This document shows positions 48,756 through 57,717 of a stretch of 64,000 nucleotides of DNA, piece after piece. Position numbers and translations under genes: made by a program. Location: the NCBI GenBank assembly GCA_947486185.1, contig CANKTH010000005.1:1-64000 (forward strand). Direction: 5' to 3'. The stretch's first letter is position 1, and each line of letters starts with the position of its first letter. The stretch is from Deltaproteobacteria bacterium (lineage in GTDB: Bacteria; Myxococcota_A; UBA796; SXON01). The notes below the pieces were generated by a model. It was not told the DNA's origin. It saw only the letters and a program-made list of their open reading frames with translations, and ran no database searches.

Positions 48756-49882
48756 GCGCCTTGGTCACCCGGGAAGACTGGGGTCGTATCTCGGTTCTTT
48801 GCCTGAACCATCCGCCGGCGAACGGCTACAGCTACGCCATGCACCGGCAGCTCGATCAGCACGTGCTCGACCTACGGATGGACGTCGACATCGACGTGGT
48901 CGTGCTCCGCGGCGCGGGTGACCGTTTCTTCTGCGCGGGTGCTGACATCACGTACCTGCAGGGCCTCTCGCCCGAGGAAAAGTACGCCTTCTGCCTGCAC
49001 GCCAACGAGACGCTCCTCAGGATCGAGAACACGCCGAAGCTCTTCATCGCCGCGTTGAACGGGCATTGTGTGGGTGGGGGCCTCGAAATGGCGATGGCCT
49101 GCGACCTGCGTATCGGCCGCGCGTCGGGCGAGAAAGCGCGCCTCGTCGGCCTCCCCGAAGTCCACCTCGGCGTCCTCCCCGGAACCGGAGGCACCCAGCG
49201 GTTGACCCGGCTCGTCGGGCGGGCTGCCGCGCTGTCGATGATGCTCCATGGCGAGAACTTCTCGGTGGAGGAGGCCCTGGGGTTGGGCCTCGTACACCGG
49301 GTGTTGCCCGACCAGGACTGGTGGCGCCAGGTATCTGCGTTCGCCGAGTCCTTCTGCCGCCCGCACCGCTCGGCCGACGCGGTGGGTATGATCAAGCGGG
49401 CGGTGCTCGGAGGCGCCGACCTGCCTCTGGAGTCCGGACTCGCGCTCGAACGGGAGCTTCAACAAAGACTCTTTCAGGGTCCCGACGCGCGTGAGGGACT
49501 GCTCGCGTTCGCAGACAAACGGCGGCCCAACTTCGCGCCTTATCGAAAGATCGAGCCGCTTCCTGTTCATACGGTCTCCGGGGTCGCGTCGGAGCACACC
49601 GAGGAGGCGCCGCGGACGGCGACTGAGCCGGCCGCCAACACCTGGGTGCCCGACGCCCCGATCGGCGACGAGGTCCTCAACCTCTTGTCGCGTGAGGTGG
49701 TTGAGAAGTGGCGTGTGGTGCCGGTGCGGCTGCGCGGCGGCGCATTGCTGGTCGCTACCGCCGATCCCCGCAACGTCGTCGCTCAGGAGGCCCTGCGCGA
49801 CGTCACCGGTCTGGACATCACGCTCGTGCCCGCGTCCGAGCTCGACGTCGCGGTCGCGATCCACCGTTACTACCGGGCGTGA
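48752..49882 (+). CDS. Enoyl-CoA hydratase fused to a C-terminal MshEN-like domain
   Basis: In this 376-residue protein, residues 1-262 are a complete crotonase. The oxyanion-hole segments are FCAGADI (60-66) and [12 protein letters not shown] (103-114), and both catalytic glutamates are present, E112 and E136 (in [19 protein letters not shown]). It should hydrate crotonyl-CoA-like substrates. After a Pro/Ala/Thr linker, residues 301-374 ([60 protein letters not shown]) match the second half of the MshEN/GspE N-domain of type II secretion and type IV pilus ATPases, including the DP turn and terminal HRYY. The frame is continuous through the junction. The added domain may regulate or localise the enzyme. 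Confidence 0.85.
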   Translation: MSALVTREDWGRISVLCLNHPPANGYSYAMHRQLDQHVLDLRMDVDIDVVVLRGAGDRFFCAGADITYLQGLSPEEKYAFCLHANETLLRIENTPKLFIAALNGHCVGGGLEMAMACDLRIGRASGEKARLVGLPEVHLGVLPGTGGTQRLTRLVGRAAALSMMLHGENFSVEEALGLGLVHRVLPDQDWWRQVSAFAESFCRPHRSADAVGMIKRAVLGGADLPLESGLALERELQQRLFQGPDAREGLLAFADKRRPNFAPYRKIEPLPVHTVSGVASEHTEEAPRTATEPAANTWVPDAPIGDEVLNLLSREVVEKWRVVPVRLRGGALLVATADPRNVVAQEALRDVTGLDITLVPASELDVAVAIHRYYRA

Positions 49883-49911
49883 GCGCGGCTCGGGCTCGAA
49901 ATGGAGTTCTG

Positions 49912-50760
49912 ATGATATTTCCTCGTGTAAGTGTGATCGGCTCGGGTACCATGGGCCACGGCATTGCCCACGTCGCGGCCGGGGCGGGCTCCTCGGTGTT
50001 GCTCTACGACATCGACGCGGAGCGGGTGGCCGCCGCGATCCAGAAGATCACCGCCAACCTCAACAAAGGTGTTGAGAAGGGCAAGGTGTCCGCCGCGGAC
50101 CGCGACGCGACGCTCGGCCGTATCCGGGGGGTGACGGTGCTGTCCGAAGCCGCCGAGGCGGACCTCGTGATCGAGGCGATCCCCGAGCGGATTGAGCTGA
50201 AGACCGACCTGTTCGTGGCGTTGGATGCACGTGCCAGCGCGGGGACGGTGTTTGCGACCAACACCAGCTCTTTGTCCGTGGCGGCGATTGGGGCGACCTT
50301 GCGCGACCCCTCGCGCCTGGTGGGGCTCCATTTCTTCAACCCAGTTCACCTCATGCCGCTCCTGGAGGTGGTGGTCCACGCCGGCACGTCGCCCGAAGTT
50401 GCGGAGAAAGCCAGACAGTTCGGTGCCGAGATAGGGAAGGAGTGCATCACGGTGCGCGACTCCCCCGGATTTGCGAGCTCCCGACTCGGGATCGCGCTCG
50501 GAATGGAGGCGATCCGTATGCTCGAAGAGGGCGTTGCAAGCGCCGAAGATATCGACAAGGCGATGGTGCTCGGCTACCGTCACCCCGTCGGGCCGCTGCG
50601 GCTCACCGACATGGTGGGCCTCGACGTTCGCCTGGCGATCGGTGAGTATCTCTTCGAAAAGCTGGGGAATCCGTCGTTCAACCCGCCGGAGCTCTTGCGA
50701 CGCATGGTCGCGGAGGGTCGGCTGGGCGCCAAGGTGGGTAAGGGCTTTTATCGCTGGTGA
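49912..50760 (+). CDS. 3-hydroxyacyl-CoA (3-hydroxybutyryl-CoA) dehydrogenase
   Basis: The 282-residue NAD(P)-dependent enzyme starts at ATG 49912 after GGAG. The Rossmann loop is VSVIGSGTMGHGIAHVAAGA. The conserved NTSSLSV, the active-site histidine in GLHFFNPVHLMPLLEVV, and HPVGPLRLTDMVGLDV are present. The single-domain length and the glycine-rich ending GAKVGKGFYRW fit Hbd/PaaH rather than the bifunctional FadB. It interconverts 3-hydroxybutyryl-CoA and acetoacetyl-CoA, linking the hydratase to the thiolase upstream. No acyl-CoA dehydrogenase is nearby. Confidence 0.95.
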   Translation: MIFPRVSVIGSGTMGHGIAHVAAGAGSSVLLYDIDAERVAAAIQKITANLNKGVEKGKVSAADRDATLGRIRGVTVLSEAAEADLVIEAIPERIELKTDLFVALDARASAGTVFATNTSSLSVAAIGATLRDPSRLVGLHFFNPVHLMPLLEVVVHAGTSPEVAEKARQFGAEIGKECITVRDSPGFASSRLGIALGMEAIRMLEEGVASAEDIDKAMVLGYRHPVGPLRLTDMVGLDVRLAIGEYLFEKLGNPSFNPPELLRRMVAEGRLGAKVGKGFYRW

Positions 50761-50782
50761 GCGTCCCGCGGTCTCGGATCGC

Positions 50783-51859
50783 CTAGAACGCCGCCGTCAG
50801 CCTCTCGCCGGGCACCATCACGGGAGCCCGGGCCTCCAGCATCACCGGCACCTTCCACTCCGGAACAAGCACGTCGGCTTGGGCCTGTGCTGGCACGCTC
50901 TCTACGGCGCCACCGACTGCGCGCACGGAGACGTCCACGCGGCTACCATCGGCGCGGGTGAGCACGACAGCCTCTCCGGGTTGAACTCGCGCCAGCACCA
51001 CCGGGGGCACCCAAGCCGTCGCGGAGGCGGTGCTTCCGGCCGAGACCTGCCCGATCACGGTCCCCGCCGGCACCCATTGACCGACCACCCCCAACGAGCC
51101 CGCCACCATCGGCACCGCATCACGCAGCGGTATGATAGCGCCGGTCACCACACCCGCGATCGGCGCGCGTAGGGTGTTGGCTTCCTGTTGCCCTCGAAGG
51201 AGGGCAAGCTCCGCCTCCAACGCGGCGATACCGGCGGCGATCGCATCGAGGTCCTGCCCGGCCCGCGCTTGAGCGCCTACGACGGCCCTCTCCAACGCCC
51301 CGATCTCGGCCAGTCGTGCCTCCAGCGACGCGCGCAGGCTGTCGCGCTCGGCGACCGCCTGATCCACCAGCGCCGCCGCCTCCCCGGCTCCGGCGGCGCT
51401 CATGCGCTCGACGAGGCGCTCCTGGCCGACGAGGAGCGCCCGTTCCCGAGCATACGCGACACGGGCGGCCGCAAGCTCTGCCCGCGCGCGCTCTGCGTCC
51501 CGCGCGAGCCGTGAGGTACGCTCCGAGTCTTCCGCCCCGAGGGCGCTTCCCGCGCTGGCGAGCTGCGCTTCGAGGCCGGCGATCTGCTGGTCCAGCCCGG
51601 GGATCGAGAGGGTCAGGATCGGGGTGCCCACGGCGACCCGATCTCCGGGCGCCACCCGTACGGAGGTGATCGTCCCGCCCTCAGGCGCGACGAGCAGCGC
51701 GCTGCCCCCGCTCGCGAGCACGACGGCGTTCCCTTGGAACTCGGCGCGGAGGAGCAGAAGCGCGGAGAGAAACGCCGCGCAGAGCCACACCGCGACGTTG
51801 ATCGCCGTGCCGCGCCAGGACCTGAGGCGCCGCGAGAGTGGAACCGAGCTTCTCACCAT
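50783..51859 (-). CDS. HlyD-type membrane fusion protein
   Basis: The 358-residue protein has one N-terminal membrane helix (INVAVWLCAAFLSALLLLRA). It is followed by half a biotinyl-lipoyl-like domain (GGTITSVRVAPGDRVAVGTP), a long alanine/glutamate coiled-coil hairpin (residues about 85-220), the other lipoyl half (LRAPIAGVVTGAIIPLRDAV) and a beta-barrel. This is the layout of adaptor subunits of tripartite export systems. No inner-membrane pump or outer-membrane partner is in this operon. It overlaps the DUF4956 gene by seven bases, so it probably works with that protein and the VTC enzyme. Confidence 0.85.
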   Translation of the reverse strand: MVRSSVPLSRRLRSWRGTAINVAVWLCAAFLSALLLLRAEFQGNAVVLASGGSALLVAPEGGTITSVRVAPGDRVAVGTPILTLSIPGLDQQIAGLEAQLASAGSALGAEDSERTSRLARDAERARAELAAARVAYARERALLVGQERLVERMSAAGAGEAAALVDQAVAERDSLRASLEARLAEIGALERAVVGAQARAGQDLDAIAAGIAALEAELALLRGQQEANTLRAPIAGVVTGAIIPLRDAVPMVAGSLGVVGQWVPAGTVIGQVSAGSTASATAWVPPVVLARVQPGEAVVLTRADGSRVDVSVRAVGGAVESVPAQAQADVLVPEWKVPVMLEARAPVMVPGERLTAAF

Positions 51860-52500
51860 TCTTCTGCCCGTTCCTCCATCGTGACGTTGATCTGTGTGGT
51901 ACCACCGAGGTCCTGGATGGCCCGGATCAGCCCATCCTTATCATCTGGATTGTAGAGTCGAATCTCAAAACTGTACTCGGCCTCGCCGCCGGCCTCACGC
52001 CGCGCAAGCAGTGAGTGGGTTCGGCAGAAGCCCGCGATCGCGGCGTCGATGGCCTGGAGCGCCGCCTGGGTGCGGATGCGGAGCACACCCGCGTCGGTGT
52101 GGCGAGCACCAAATCCCGTAAAATGAAGCATCGCCGCAACAAATCCGATCGAGATCGTGCCGAGCATAGCGACGTAGGGATGACCGCCTCCGACGGCGAC
52201 GCCGACTGCGAGCGCGAGGAAAATGAAAGTTGTGTCACGTGCGTCACGCACTACGGTACGGAAACGGATGATCGCCAGCGCGCCAACCAGGCCGAAGGCG
52301 CGCGCGATGCTGTCGCCAACCACCTGCATGACCATGCCCACAATCATCGCGAGCATGACGATGCTGTGGACCATGTTTCGGGAGTAGGCGACGCCCCGGT
52401 GGGTCCAGACGTAGAGCCACGCGACGAGCTGCGCAAGCGTATAAGACAGCAACAAGGCGGTGAGCTGGGTGAGCAACAAGCTGGAGATGTCGTAGGGCAT
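51853..52500 (-). CDS. DUF4956-like integral membrane protein
   Basis: The 215-residue protein has four hydrophobic segments in residues 8-130. The family core GLVGALAIIRFRTVVRDARD followed by TTFIFLALAVGVAVGGG is clear. A cytoplasmic C-terminal domain of about 75 residues contains FEIRLYNPDDKDGLIRAIQD, like a small ferredoxin-like fold. Members are often found beside VTC-domain proteins, as here. Its start directly abuts the VTC stop. The role is unknown; coupling polyphosphate formation to transport is a plausible inference. Confidence 0.85.
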   Translation of the reverse strand: MPYDISSLLLTQLTALLLSYTLAQLVAWLYVWTHRGVAYSRNMVHSIVMLAMIVGMVMQVVGDSIARAFGLVGALAIIRFRTVVRDARDTTFIFLALAVGVAVGGGHPYVAMLGTISIGFVAAMLHFTGFGARHTDAGVLRIRTQAALQAIDAAIAGFCRTHSLLARREAGGEAEYSFEIRLYNPDDKDGLIRAIQDLGGTTQINVTMEERAEEW

Positions 52501-53265
52501 TCAGGCCACCTCGCCGGTACCGGGCATCGCTTGCCGTGGACGGCCAGCCATCATCGCAAAGCCGTTGCTCAGAAGCACGTCGACCGAGTGACGATATTTG
52601 GACATCGACTTCCGCTCCAGCTCGAACTGCCTGACCATGTCGGCGATCCACCCCGGATACGAGCCGCTGTACTTGAGCTCCAGGATGACGATCCCCGCCA
52701 CGTCGGGCAGAGGGTACCACGCGGCCGGTTCGGTGAGCGCTGAGGTCGGCGGCGCGCAGCGGACGTTGGAGTCGAAGGTGATACGGACCAAATTTCCGCG
52801 GTCTTCCCCGACCCAGGCTTCCCGGCGGTAGCTGACCCAGACGCGCGGGACGGCCTGACGCCGGTCGACCTCTGCGCGAAACGCCTCCAACGCGGGTGTC
52901 CACGGAAGGTTCTGTGGGGCGTCTCCGGAGATCACGCGTGCCGCCTCCGCGCGGGGTACCTCCGCGCGGGTTTTCCACATCAGCTCGCCTTCTCGGCGCT
53001 TCACCTCAAGAAATACGTTGTCTCCCGGGGAGAACCCGTAGGTGCGCGCACGCAGCTTGAAGCGATCAAATGCACCCAACCGGGTGTCGTCGTAGATCGA
53101 CCACCGCGCGTCATCCAGGTACAAAGAGTGTACGGAGTACGAGGCTTTGCCGCCCTCCCCGAAATCGTCGGAACGCATACGTTGGCTGACCCAGCGCATG
53201 AGGTCCTCGGCCTCGTCGAGCGGGATGCGGTATTTCACTTCGTATCGGGTCGTCCGGCCGCCCAC
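52501..53265 (-). CDS. VTC-domain (polyphosphate polymerase-like) protein
   Basis: The 254-residue protein starts at GTG 53265 after AGGTGA. The VTC tunnel fold is indicated by TTRYEVKYRIPLDEAEDLMR, YSVHSLYLDDARWSIYDD, RFKLRARTYG, VFLEVKRREGELMWKTRAEV and the late ILELKYSGSYPGWIADMV. The basic residues and the E-x-K pairs line the triphosphate tunnel in yeast Vtc4, which makes polyphosphate from ATP while moving it across the vacuole membrane. No signal peptide or membrane helix is present. The neighbouring DUF4956 protein would provide the membrane part. Confidence 0.88.
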   Translation of the reverse strand: MGGRTTRYEVKYRIPLDEAEDLMRWVSQRMRSDDFGEGGKASYSVHSLYLDDARWSIYDDTRLGAFDRFKLRARTYGFSPGDNVFLEVKRREGELMWKTRAEVPRAEAARVISGDAPQNLPWTPALEAFRAEVDRRQAVPRVWVSYRREAWVGEDRGNLVRITFDSNVRCAPPTSALTEPAAWYPLPDVAGIVILELKYSGSYPGWIADMVRQFELERKSMSKYRHSVDVLLSNGFAMMAGRPRQAMPGTGEVA

Positions 53266-53429
53266 GTCGTCACCTGTTTGTCACATACCGGGACAGCGTA
53301 GGGCACCGCCGGTGCCACCGCAACCCGTGACATCGTTTTGACGGGACCGCGCCGAGCTGGGCGCGCCATCCTCGCGCCGCATTCGGTTCGCTGCTTGCGG
53401 ATCCGCCGCGATGCTTGTACGCAAGGTAG

Positions 53430-54026
53430 ATGATCTACCTCGTGCTCTTTCTGGGTCTGGCGGGATGTGACGAGCTCTTCGGAAACGACAAGGGCGATGG
53501 GGGCGGCGACGACAGTGAGACGGAGTCTACCAGCTCCCCGGGCGATGACAGCGGCACCACCAACCCGACCGACGCCGAGTTCTGTGATCAACGCCTCTCG
53601 TCCGCGCCCCCCGGAGGTCCCGACTGCCAGACGGGGACCCTCGTGTGTGGTGACAGCGTCACCGGCACGACCGAAGGCGGGCTCTCGCAGCTCGGTGGGT
53701 CGTCCTACCTCGACTGGTTCTGCGATCCCACCCCCGACGCCTACGCGGGGCCCGAGCGCGTGTACCTCTTCGTGATGGAGGGCCGTGGTCAGGCCACGGT
53801 CACGCTTGAATCTCCCTGTGTGGACCTCGATCTGATGGTGATGCACTACGGCGACGAAGCGAACTGCCCGAGCCCGGGCGCGGGGATTTCGGAGTGTGAG
53901 GCGTCCGAGAAGAGCGGGGTCGACACGGTCGTGGTCTCGGCGTTCGAGCGTTATGCCTTCTACGTGGTCGTGGACGGGAAAAACGGCAACACCGGGAACT
54001 ATCGCCTTTCGGTCTCCTGCGATTGA
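53430..54026 (+). CDS. Cysteine-containing lipoprotein with PPC-like beta domain
   Basis: The 198-residue protein has a lipoprotein signal (MIYLVLFLGLAGC) and then a low-complexity acidic Gly/Ser/Thr linker (residues 18-50). The C-terminal 130 residues form a beta-rich domain (YLFVMEGRGQATVTLESPCV; LDLMVMHYG; GNTGNYRLSVSC), similar to bacterial pre-peptidase C-terminal domains, with six or more cysteines likely in disulfides. It should be surface or periplasmic. The function is not recognised. Confidence 0.7.
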   Translation: MIYLVLFLGLAGCDELFGNDKGDGGGDDSETESTSSPGDDSGTTNPTDAEFCDQRLSSAPPGGPDCQTGTLVCGDSVTGTTEGGLSQLGGSSYLDWFCDPTPDAYAGPERVYLFVMEGRGQATVTLESPCVDLDLMVMHYGDEANCPSPGAGISECEASEKSGVDTVVVSAFERYAFYVVVDGKNGNTGNYRLSVSCD

Positions 54027-54091
54027 TCCCGGGTGCGCGCGGAGCGCATCGGGGTCTTTTCGGATAGTCGTGCCCCGCGAGCGGGGGCGTG

Positions 54092-54655
54092 ATGGCGGGC
54101 GCAGAAGGTCGGGACGGTTCGGCACACTCGGGGGCACACGCGGGGGCTTGGGACCAGAATCGGGCGTCGCCGGTCGTGTTGCGGCTCTTGCCCTACGTGG
54201 AGCATCCACCCTGCCGGGTCCTGGTGCCGGGCGCAGGCGCAGGCCATGAAGCCGCCGCGTTGAACGCCCGTGGTTACGTGGTGACCGCCTTGGAGGGGCT
54301 CCATCCGGAGCGGGTGTTCCCGGCTGACCCGCGCGACTTTTTGAGCGCCGACTGTGGCGAGCCCTTCGACATGCTCTGCGAGCGTGGGCTCTTCGCGACC
54401 CTTCCGCCGTCGCGCCGGGAAGCGTACGTCGCGGCAGCGGCTCGAGCGCTTCGGCCCGGTGGGCGATTGTTTGGATTTTTCCTCGATTTTGATCCGGATG
54501 GCGCGGGCGTTCCTCCGCCGCCCTACGGGGTGTCGGCGAACGAGCTTCTCCACCGCTTCGGCGCGGCTTTTGACGTACAACGACTCGAACCGAGCGCATT
54601 CCTGGTGCCGGGTCTGGGGGTTCCCCAACTGGAAGCTGTCTTCGTGCGGCGCTGA
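54092..54655 (+). CDS. TPMT-family SAM-dependent methyltransferase
   Basis: The 187-residue protein starts at ATG 54092. RVLVPGAGAGHEAAALNARG is the SAM-binding glycine motif, and CERGLFATLPPSRREAYVAA with ALRPGGRLFGFFLDFDPDG and PPPPYGVSANELLHRFG follow the thiopurine/thiol methyltransferase layout. Bacterial TPMT-like enzymes methylate small thiols, selenium or tellurium species; the natural substrate here is unknown. The first 25 residues (GSAHSGAHAGAW) are weakly conserved. The gene ends three bases before the ABC ATPase gene, so it is likely to share that transcript. Confidence 0.7.
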   Translation: MAGAEGRDGSAHSGAHAGAWDQNRASPVVLRLLPYVEHPPCRVLVPGAGAGHEAAALNARGYVVTALEGLHPERVFPADPRDFLSADCGEPFDMLCERGLFATLPPSRREAYVAAAARALRPGGRLFGFFLDFDPDGAGVPPPPYGVSANELLHRFGAAFDVQRLEPSAFLVPGLGVPQLEAVFVRR

Positions 54656-54658
54656 GTG

Positions 54659-55633
54659 ATGGCTACCCTCTCCTTTGACGCGGTGGAGAAACGGTACGGC
54701 GCCGTCCCCGTGCTCCACCGGGTCGACCTGGAGGTGGCAGACGGTGAGTTTGTGGTGCTCGTCGGATCCTCCGGCTGTGGAAAGAGCACCTTGCTCCGGT
54801 GTATCGCGGGCTTGGAGACTATCAGCTCAGGTGAGCTCCGGCTCGGCGGCCAGCGGGTCAACGAGGTGGCGCCGCGCGACCGGGACGTGGCGATGGTGTT
54901 TCAGTCCTACGCCCTCTACCCCCACATGACGGTCCGCGAGAACATGGCCTTTGCCCTTGAGCTTCGTAAGCACCCGGAGACTGCGGCGCGCGTCGCGGAC
55001 GCCGCCCGGATGCTGGAGCTTGGCCACCTGCTCGACCGTTACCCCAAGGAGCTCTCGGGGGGGCAGCGCCAGCGGGTGGCGATGGGCCGCGCGATCGTGC
55101 GGCGTCCGAAGGTCTTCCTCTTCGACGAGCCCTTGTCCAACCTCGACGCCTCGTTGCGTCAGCAGCTCCGGGTGGAGCTCCGACGACTGCACCGCGAGCT
55201 CGCTACCACCACGGTGTACGTCACCCACGACCAGGTGGAGGCGATGACCCTCGCCGACCGCATCGTCGTGCTCGACAAGGGCGTGATCCAGCAGGTAGGC
55301 ACCCCGGACGAGCTCTTTTTTGAGCCCGCCAACCGTTTCGTCGCGGGTTTCATCGGCAGTCCGTCGATGAACTTCCTGAAGAAGCTGGAGGCGGGCGTCT
55401 GGGTGGGGGTACGTCCCAACGATGTCCACATCGGCGGTGGCGGGACCGGGCCCGTCTACCGGGCGGAGGTGGAGGTCGTCGAAAAAATGGGCTTTGAGGC
55501 TATGGTTCATCTACGCCTCGGCGATGAGCGCCTGATCGCACGGGTAGAGGGGGCGCCGCCGGCGGGCACCGTCGAGCTGTCCTTCGGCCGCTCCTACCGC
55601 TTTGACGCGGAGACCGGGGCGCGGCGCCCGTGA
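54659..55633 (+). CDS. ABC transporter ATP-binding protein, MalK/UgpC type
   Basis: The 324-residue ATPase starts at ATG 54659. It has Walker [10 protein letters not shown], the Q-loop [20 protein letters not shown], signature [16 protein letters not shown], Walker [13 protein letters not shown] and H-loop VTHDQVEAM. The C-terminal 85 residues ([10 protein letters not shown] and following) are a TOBE domain, typical of carbohydrate importers. It energises the permease pair encoded by the next two genes. Its stop overlaps the next start as GTGA. Confidence 0.94.
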   Translation: MATLSFDAVEKRYGAVPVLHRVDLEVADGEFVVLVGSSGCGKSTLLRCIAGLETISSGELRLGGQRVNEVAPRDRDVAMVFQSYALYPHMTVRENMAFALELRKHPETAARVADAARMLELGHLLDRYPKELSGGQRQRVAMGRAIVRRPKVFLFDEPLSNLDASLRQQLRVELRRLHRELATTTVYVTHDQVEAMTLADRIVVLDKGVIQQVGTPDELFFEPANRFVAGFIGSPSMNFLKKLEAGVWVGVRPNDVHIGGGGTGPVYRAEVEVVEKMGFEAMVHLRLGDERLIARVEGAPPAGTVELSFGRSYRFDAETGARRP

Positions 55634-57717
55634 TCTCCGGCCTCGTGCTGGCAGCCGCGGCGTTCGCTGGCGAGGTGACGATCTGGCATGCGTACCGTGG
55701 TGGAGAACGAGAGGCGCTGGAGAGTCTGGCCGCGACCTGGCAAGAGCGCCATCCGGGAGTAACGGTACTTCCTGTGTTTGTACCGTCCGAGGCGCTCGCG
55801 GACAAACTCCAGGCGGCGGTGCCCCATGGGAGCGGTCCGGACCTCTTTGTCTACGCCCAGGACCGCATCGCCGATTGGTCCGATCGTGAGATCATCCTGC
55901 CCGTACCCGCCGAAGACGGGGGCTGGCACCCGGTCGCGGTGGAGGCCCTCACCTTCGGAGACCAGCGGTGGGGGTGGCCGCTCTCGACCAAGTGCGCGGC
56001 GCTCTTCTACAATCGGGCCCTCGTGCCTGAGCCGCCCGGGACCACCGATGCGCTCGTGGCGCTCGCCCGCAGCCTCACCCGCGAAGGTCGTTACGGTCTG
56101 GTGTACGAGGTGGCGAGCGCCTACCACAACGCCGGCTGGCTCCATGGCTTTGGCGGCGGCGTATTTGCGGGCGGCGGCGGGGTAGCGCTCGACCACCCCG
56201 CCAACATCGCGGCGTACCGCTTCATCCAGGACCTCGCGCTGTCCGTCGTCCCGAGTGAGCCCACAGGCGCGCTCGTCACCCAGATGTTCAACGAGGGTCG
56301 CGCCGCGATGACCCTCAATGGCCCGTGGTTTTTGGCCGAGCTCGATCCCGCACTGTCCTGGGGTGTTGCTCCGCTCCCGGTGGTCTCCGCGACGGGATTG
56401 CCCGCTGCGCCCTACGTTTCGGTCGAGGCGGTGTTCCTGGCCCGACGGAGCGGCGAGGCCGAAGCGCTTGGGGCGTGGCTCGCCGCCGACGAGGCGGCGC
56501 TGCTGCGGCAAGAGCAGGGCCGTCAGGTCGTAGCAAGTGTTGGGGTTCCTGTCACCGATCCTGCGCTTTCGGCGTTCCGTGGCCAGCTCGACCACGCGGT
56601 GCCGCTCCCCACGCGAGCGGAGATGCCCCAGACCTGGGAGCCATTAGCTCGCGCCCTCCGCCGGCTCACCCGGGGTGCGGCCTCCCCTGAAGCCGCGGCA
56701 TCCGAGGCCCAATCTTGGTACAAGGTGCTCACACGGCCGTCGCCCGAACCGGCGTCGCCCTGGCCCTACCTTGGGGTGGCGGCCCTCGCCCTCGCGGGAG
56801 TTGGGTGGCGTTTTGGGCCGAAGCTCTGGGCCCAGCCGCTTCGGCAGTGGGCTTTCGCCTATGTATGGGTAGCCCCTGCGTTCTTGGGGATGACCCTGCT
56901 CACCGTCCTCCCGTTCATCCTGGGCGCGGCGATCAGCCTCTACGACGACGAAGGCACCACGTTCGTGGGCGTGAGCCACTTCCTCGACATCCTGCTGGCT
57001 CGAGATTTTCCTTTTTGGAGCCCGATGTCCTTCTGGGCGACCCTCCTGGTCACCCTCACGTGGACACTGGCGAATGTCGCGCTGCACGTGGGGCTCGGGG
57101 TGACGCTCGCGATGCTCCTCCGGGAGCCCTGGGTGCGCATGCGCGGGGTCTTCCGCGCGTTGCTCATCTTGCCGTGGGCGGTGCCCTCGTACATCACGGC
57201 TCTGATCTGGAAGGGCATGTTCCATAAGCAGTTTGGCGCGATCAATGCGCTCCTCGCCCTGTTCGGAGTGGAGCCCGTCTCGTGGTTCGCCTCGTTCAGT
57301 ACCGCGTTTGCTGCCAATCTCGCGACCAACACCTGGCTCGGCTTCCCGTTCATGATGGTCGTCACCCTGGGCGCGCTCCAGTCGATCCCGCGCGACCTCG
57401 AAGAGGCCGCGGCGCTCGACGGCGCAGACGGCTGGCAACGTTTCCGGCACGTGACGCTACCACTCCTCAAGCCCGCGCTGTTACCCGCGGTGATCCTCGG
57501 GAGTGTTTGGACCTTCAATATGTTCAACATCATCTTCCTGGTCAGCGGCGGGGAGCCCGATGGCTCGACGGACCTCCTGATCTCCCAAGCTTACCGCTGG
57601 GCGTTCACGCGGGGCCATCGTTACGGATACGCAGCCGCGTACGCCGTGATCATCTTCGGTGTCCTGGTGATTTACGGTCGGGTGGCCAACCGCCTCGCCG
57701 GGCGGAAGGTGTTGTGA
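55630..57717 (+). CDS. Fused sugar-binding protein and MalF-type permease
   Basis: The 695-residue protein starts at GTG 55630 with a signal peptide ([20 protein letters not shown]). Residues 15-365 are an extracellular solute-binding protein of the maltose-binding family ([60 protein letters not shown]). A helix near residue 377 leads into a permease from about residue 400 ([20 protein letters not shown]). Its cytoplasmic EAA loop, [20 protein letters not shown], lies near residue 590. The frame is continuous. The fusion tethers the binding protein to the channel, fixing one binder per transporter. Substrate is probably a sugar or glycerol derivative. Confidence 0.9.
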   Translation: MISGLVLAAAAFAGEVTIWHAYRGGEREALESLAATWQERHPGVTVLPVFVPSEALADKLQAAVPHGSGPDLFVYAQDRIADWSDREIILPVPAEDGGWHPVAVEALTFGDQRWGWPLSTKCAALFYNRALVPEPPGTTDALVALARSLTREGRYGLVYEVASAYHNAGWLHGFGGGVFAGGGGVALDHPANIAAYRFIQDLALSVVPSEPTGALVTQMFNEGRAAMTLNGPWFLAELDPALSWGVAPLPVVSATGLPAAPYVSVEAVFLARRSGEAEALGAWLAADEAALLRQEQGRQVVASVGVPVTDPALSAFRGQLDHAVPLPTRAEMPQTWEPLARALRRLTRGAASPEAAASEAQSWYKVLTRPSPEPASPWPYLGVAALALAGVGWRFGPKLWAQPLRQWAFAYVWVAPAFLGMTLLTVLPFILGAAISLYDDEGTTFVGVSHFLDILLARDFPFWSPMSFWATLLVTLTWTLANVALHVGLGVTLAMLLREPWVRMRGVFRALLILPWAVPSYITALIWKGMFHKQFGAINALLALFGVEPVSWFASFSTAFAANLATNTWLGFPFMMVVTLGALQSIPRDLEEAAALDGADGWQRFRHVTLPLLKPALLPAVILGSVWTFNMFNIIFLVSGGEPDGSTDLLISQAYRWAFTRGHRYGYAAAYAVIIFGVLVIYGRVANRLAGRKVL

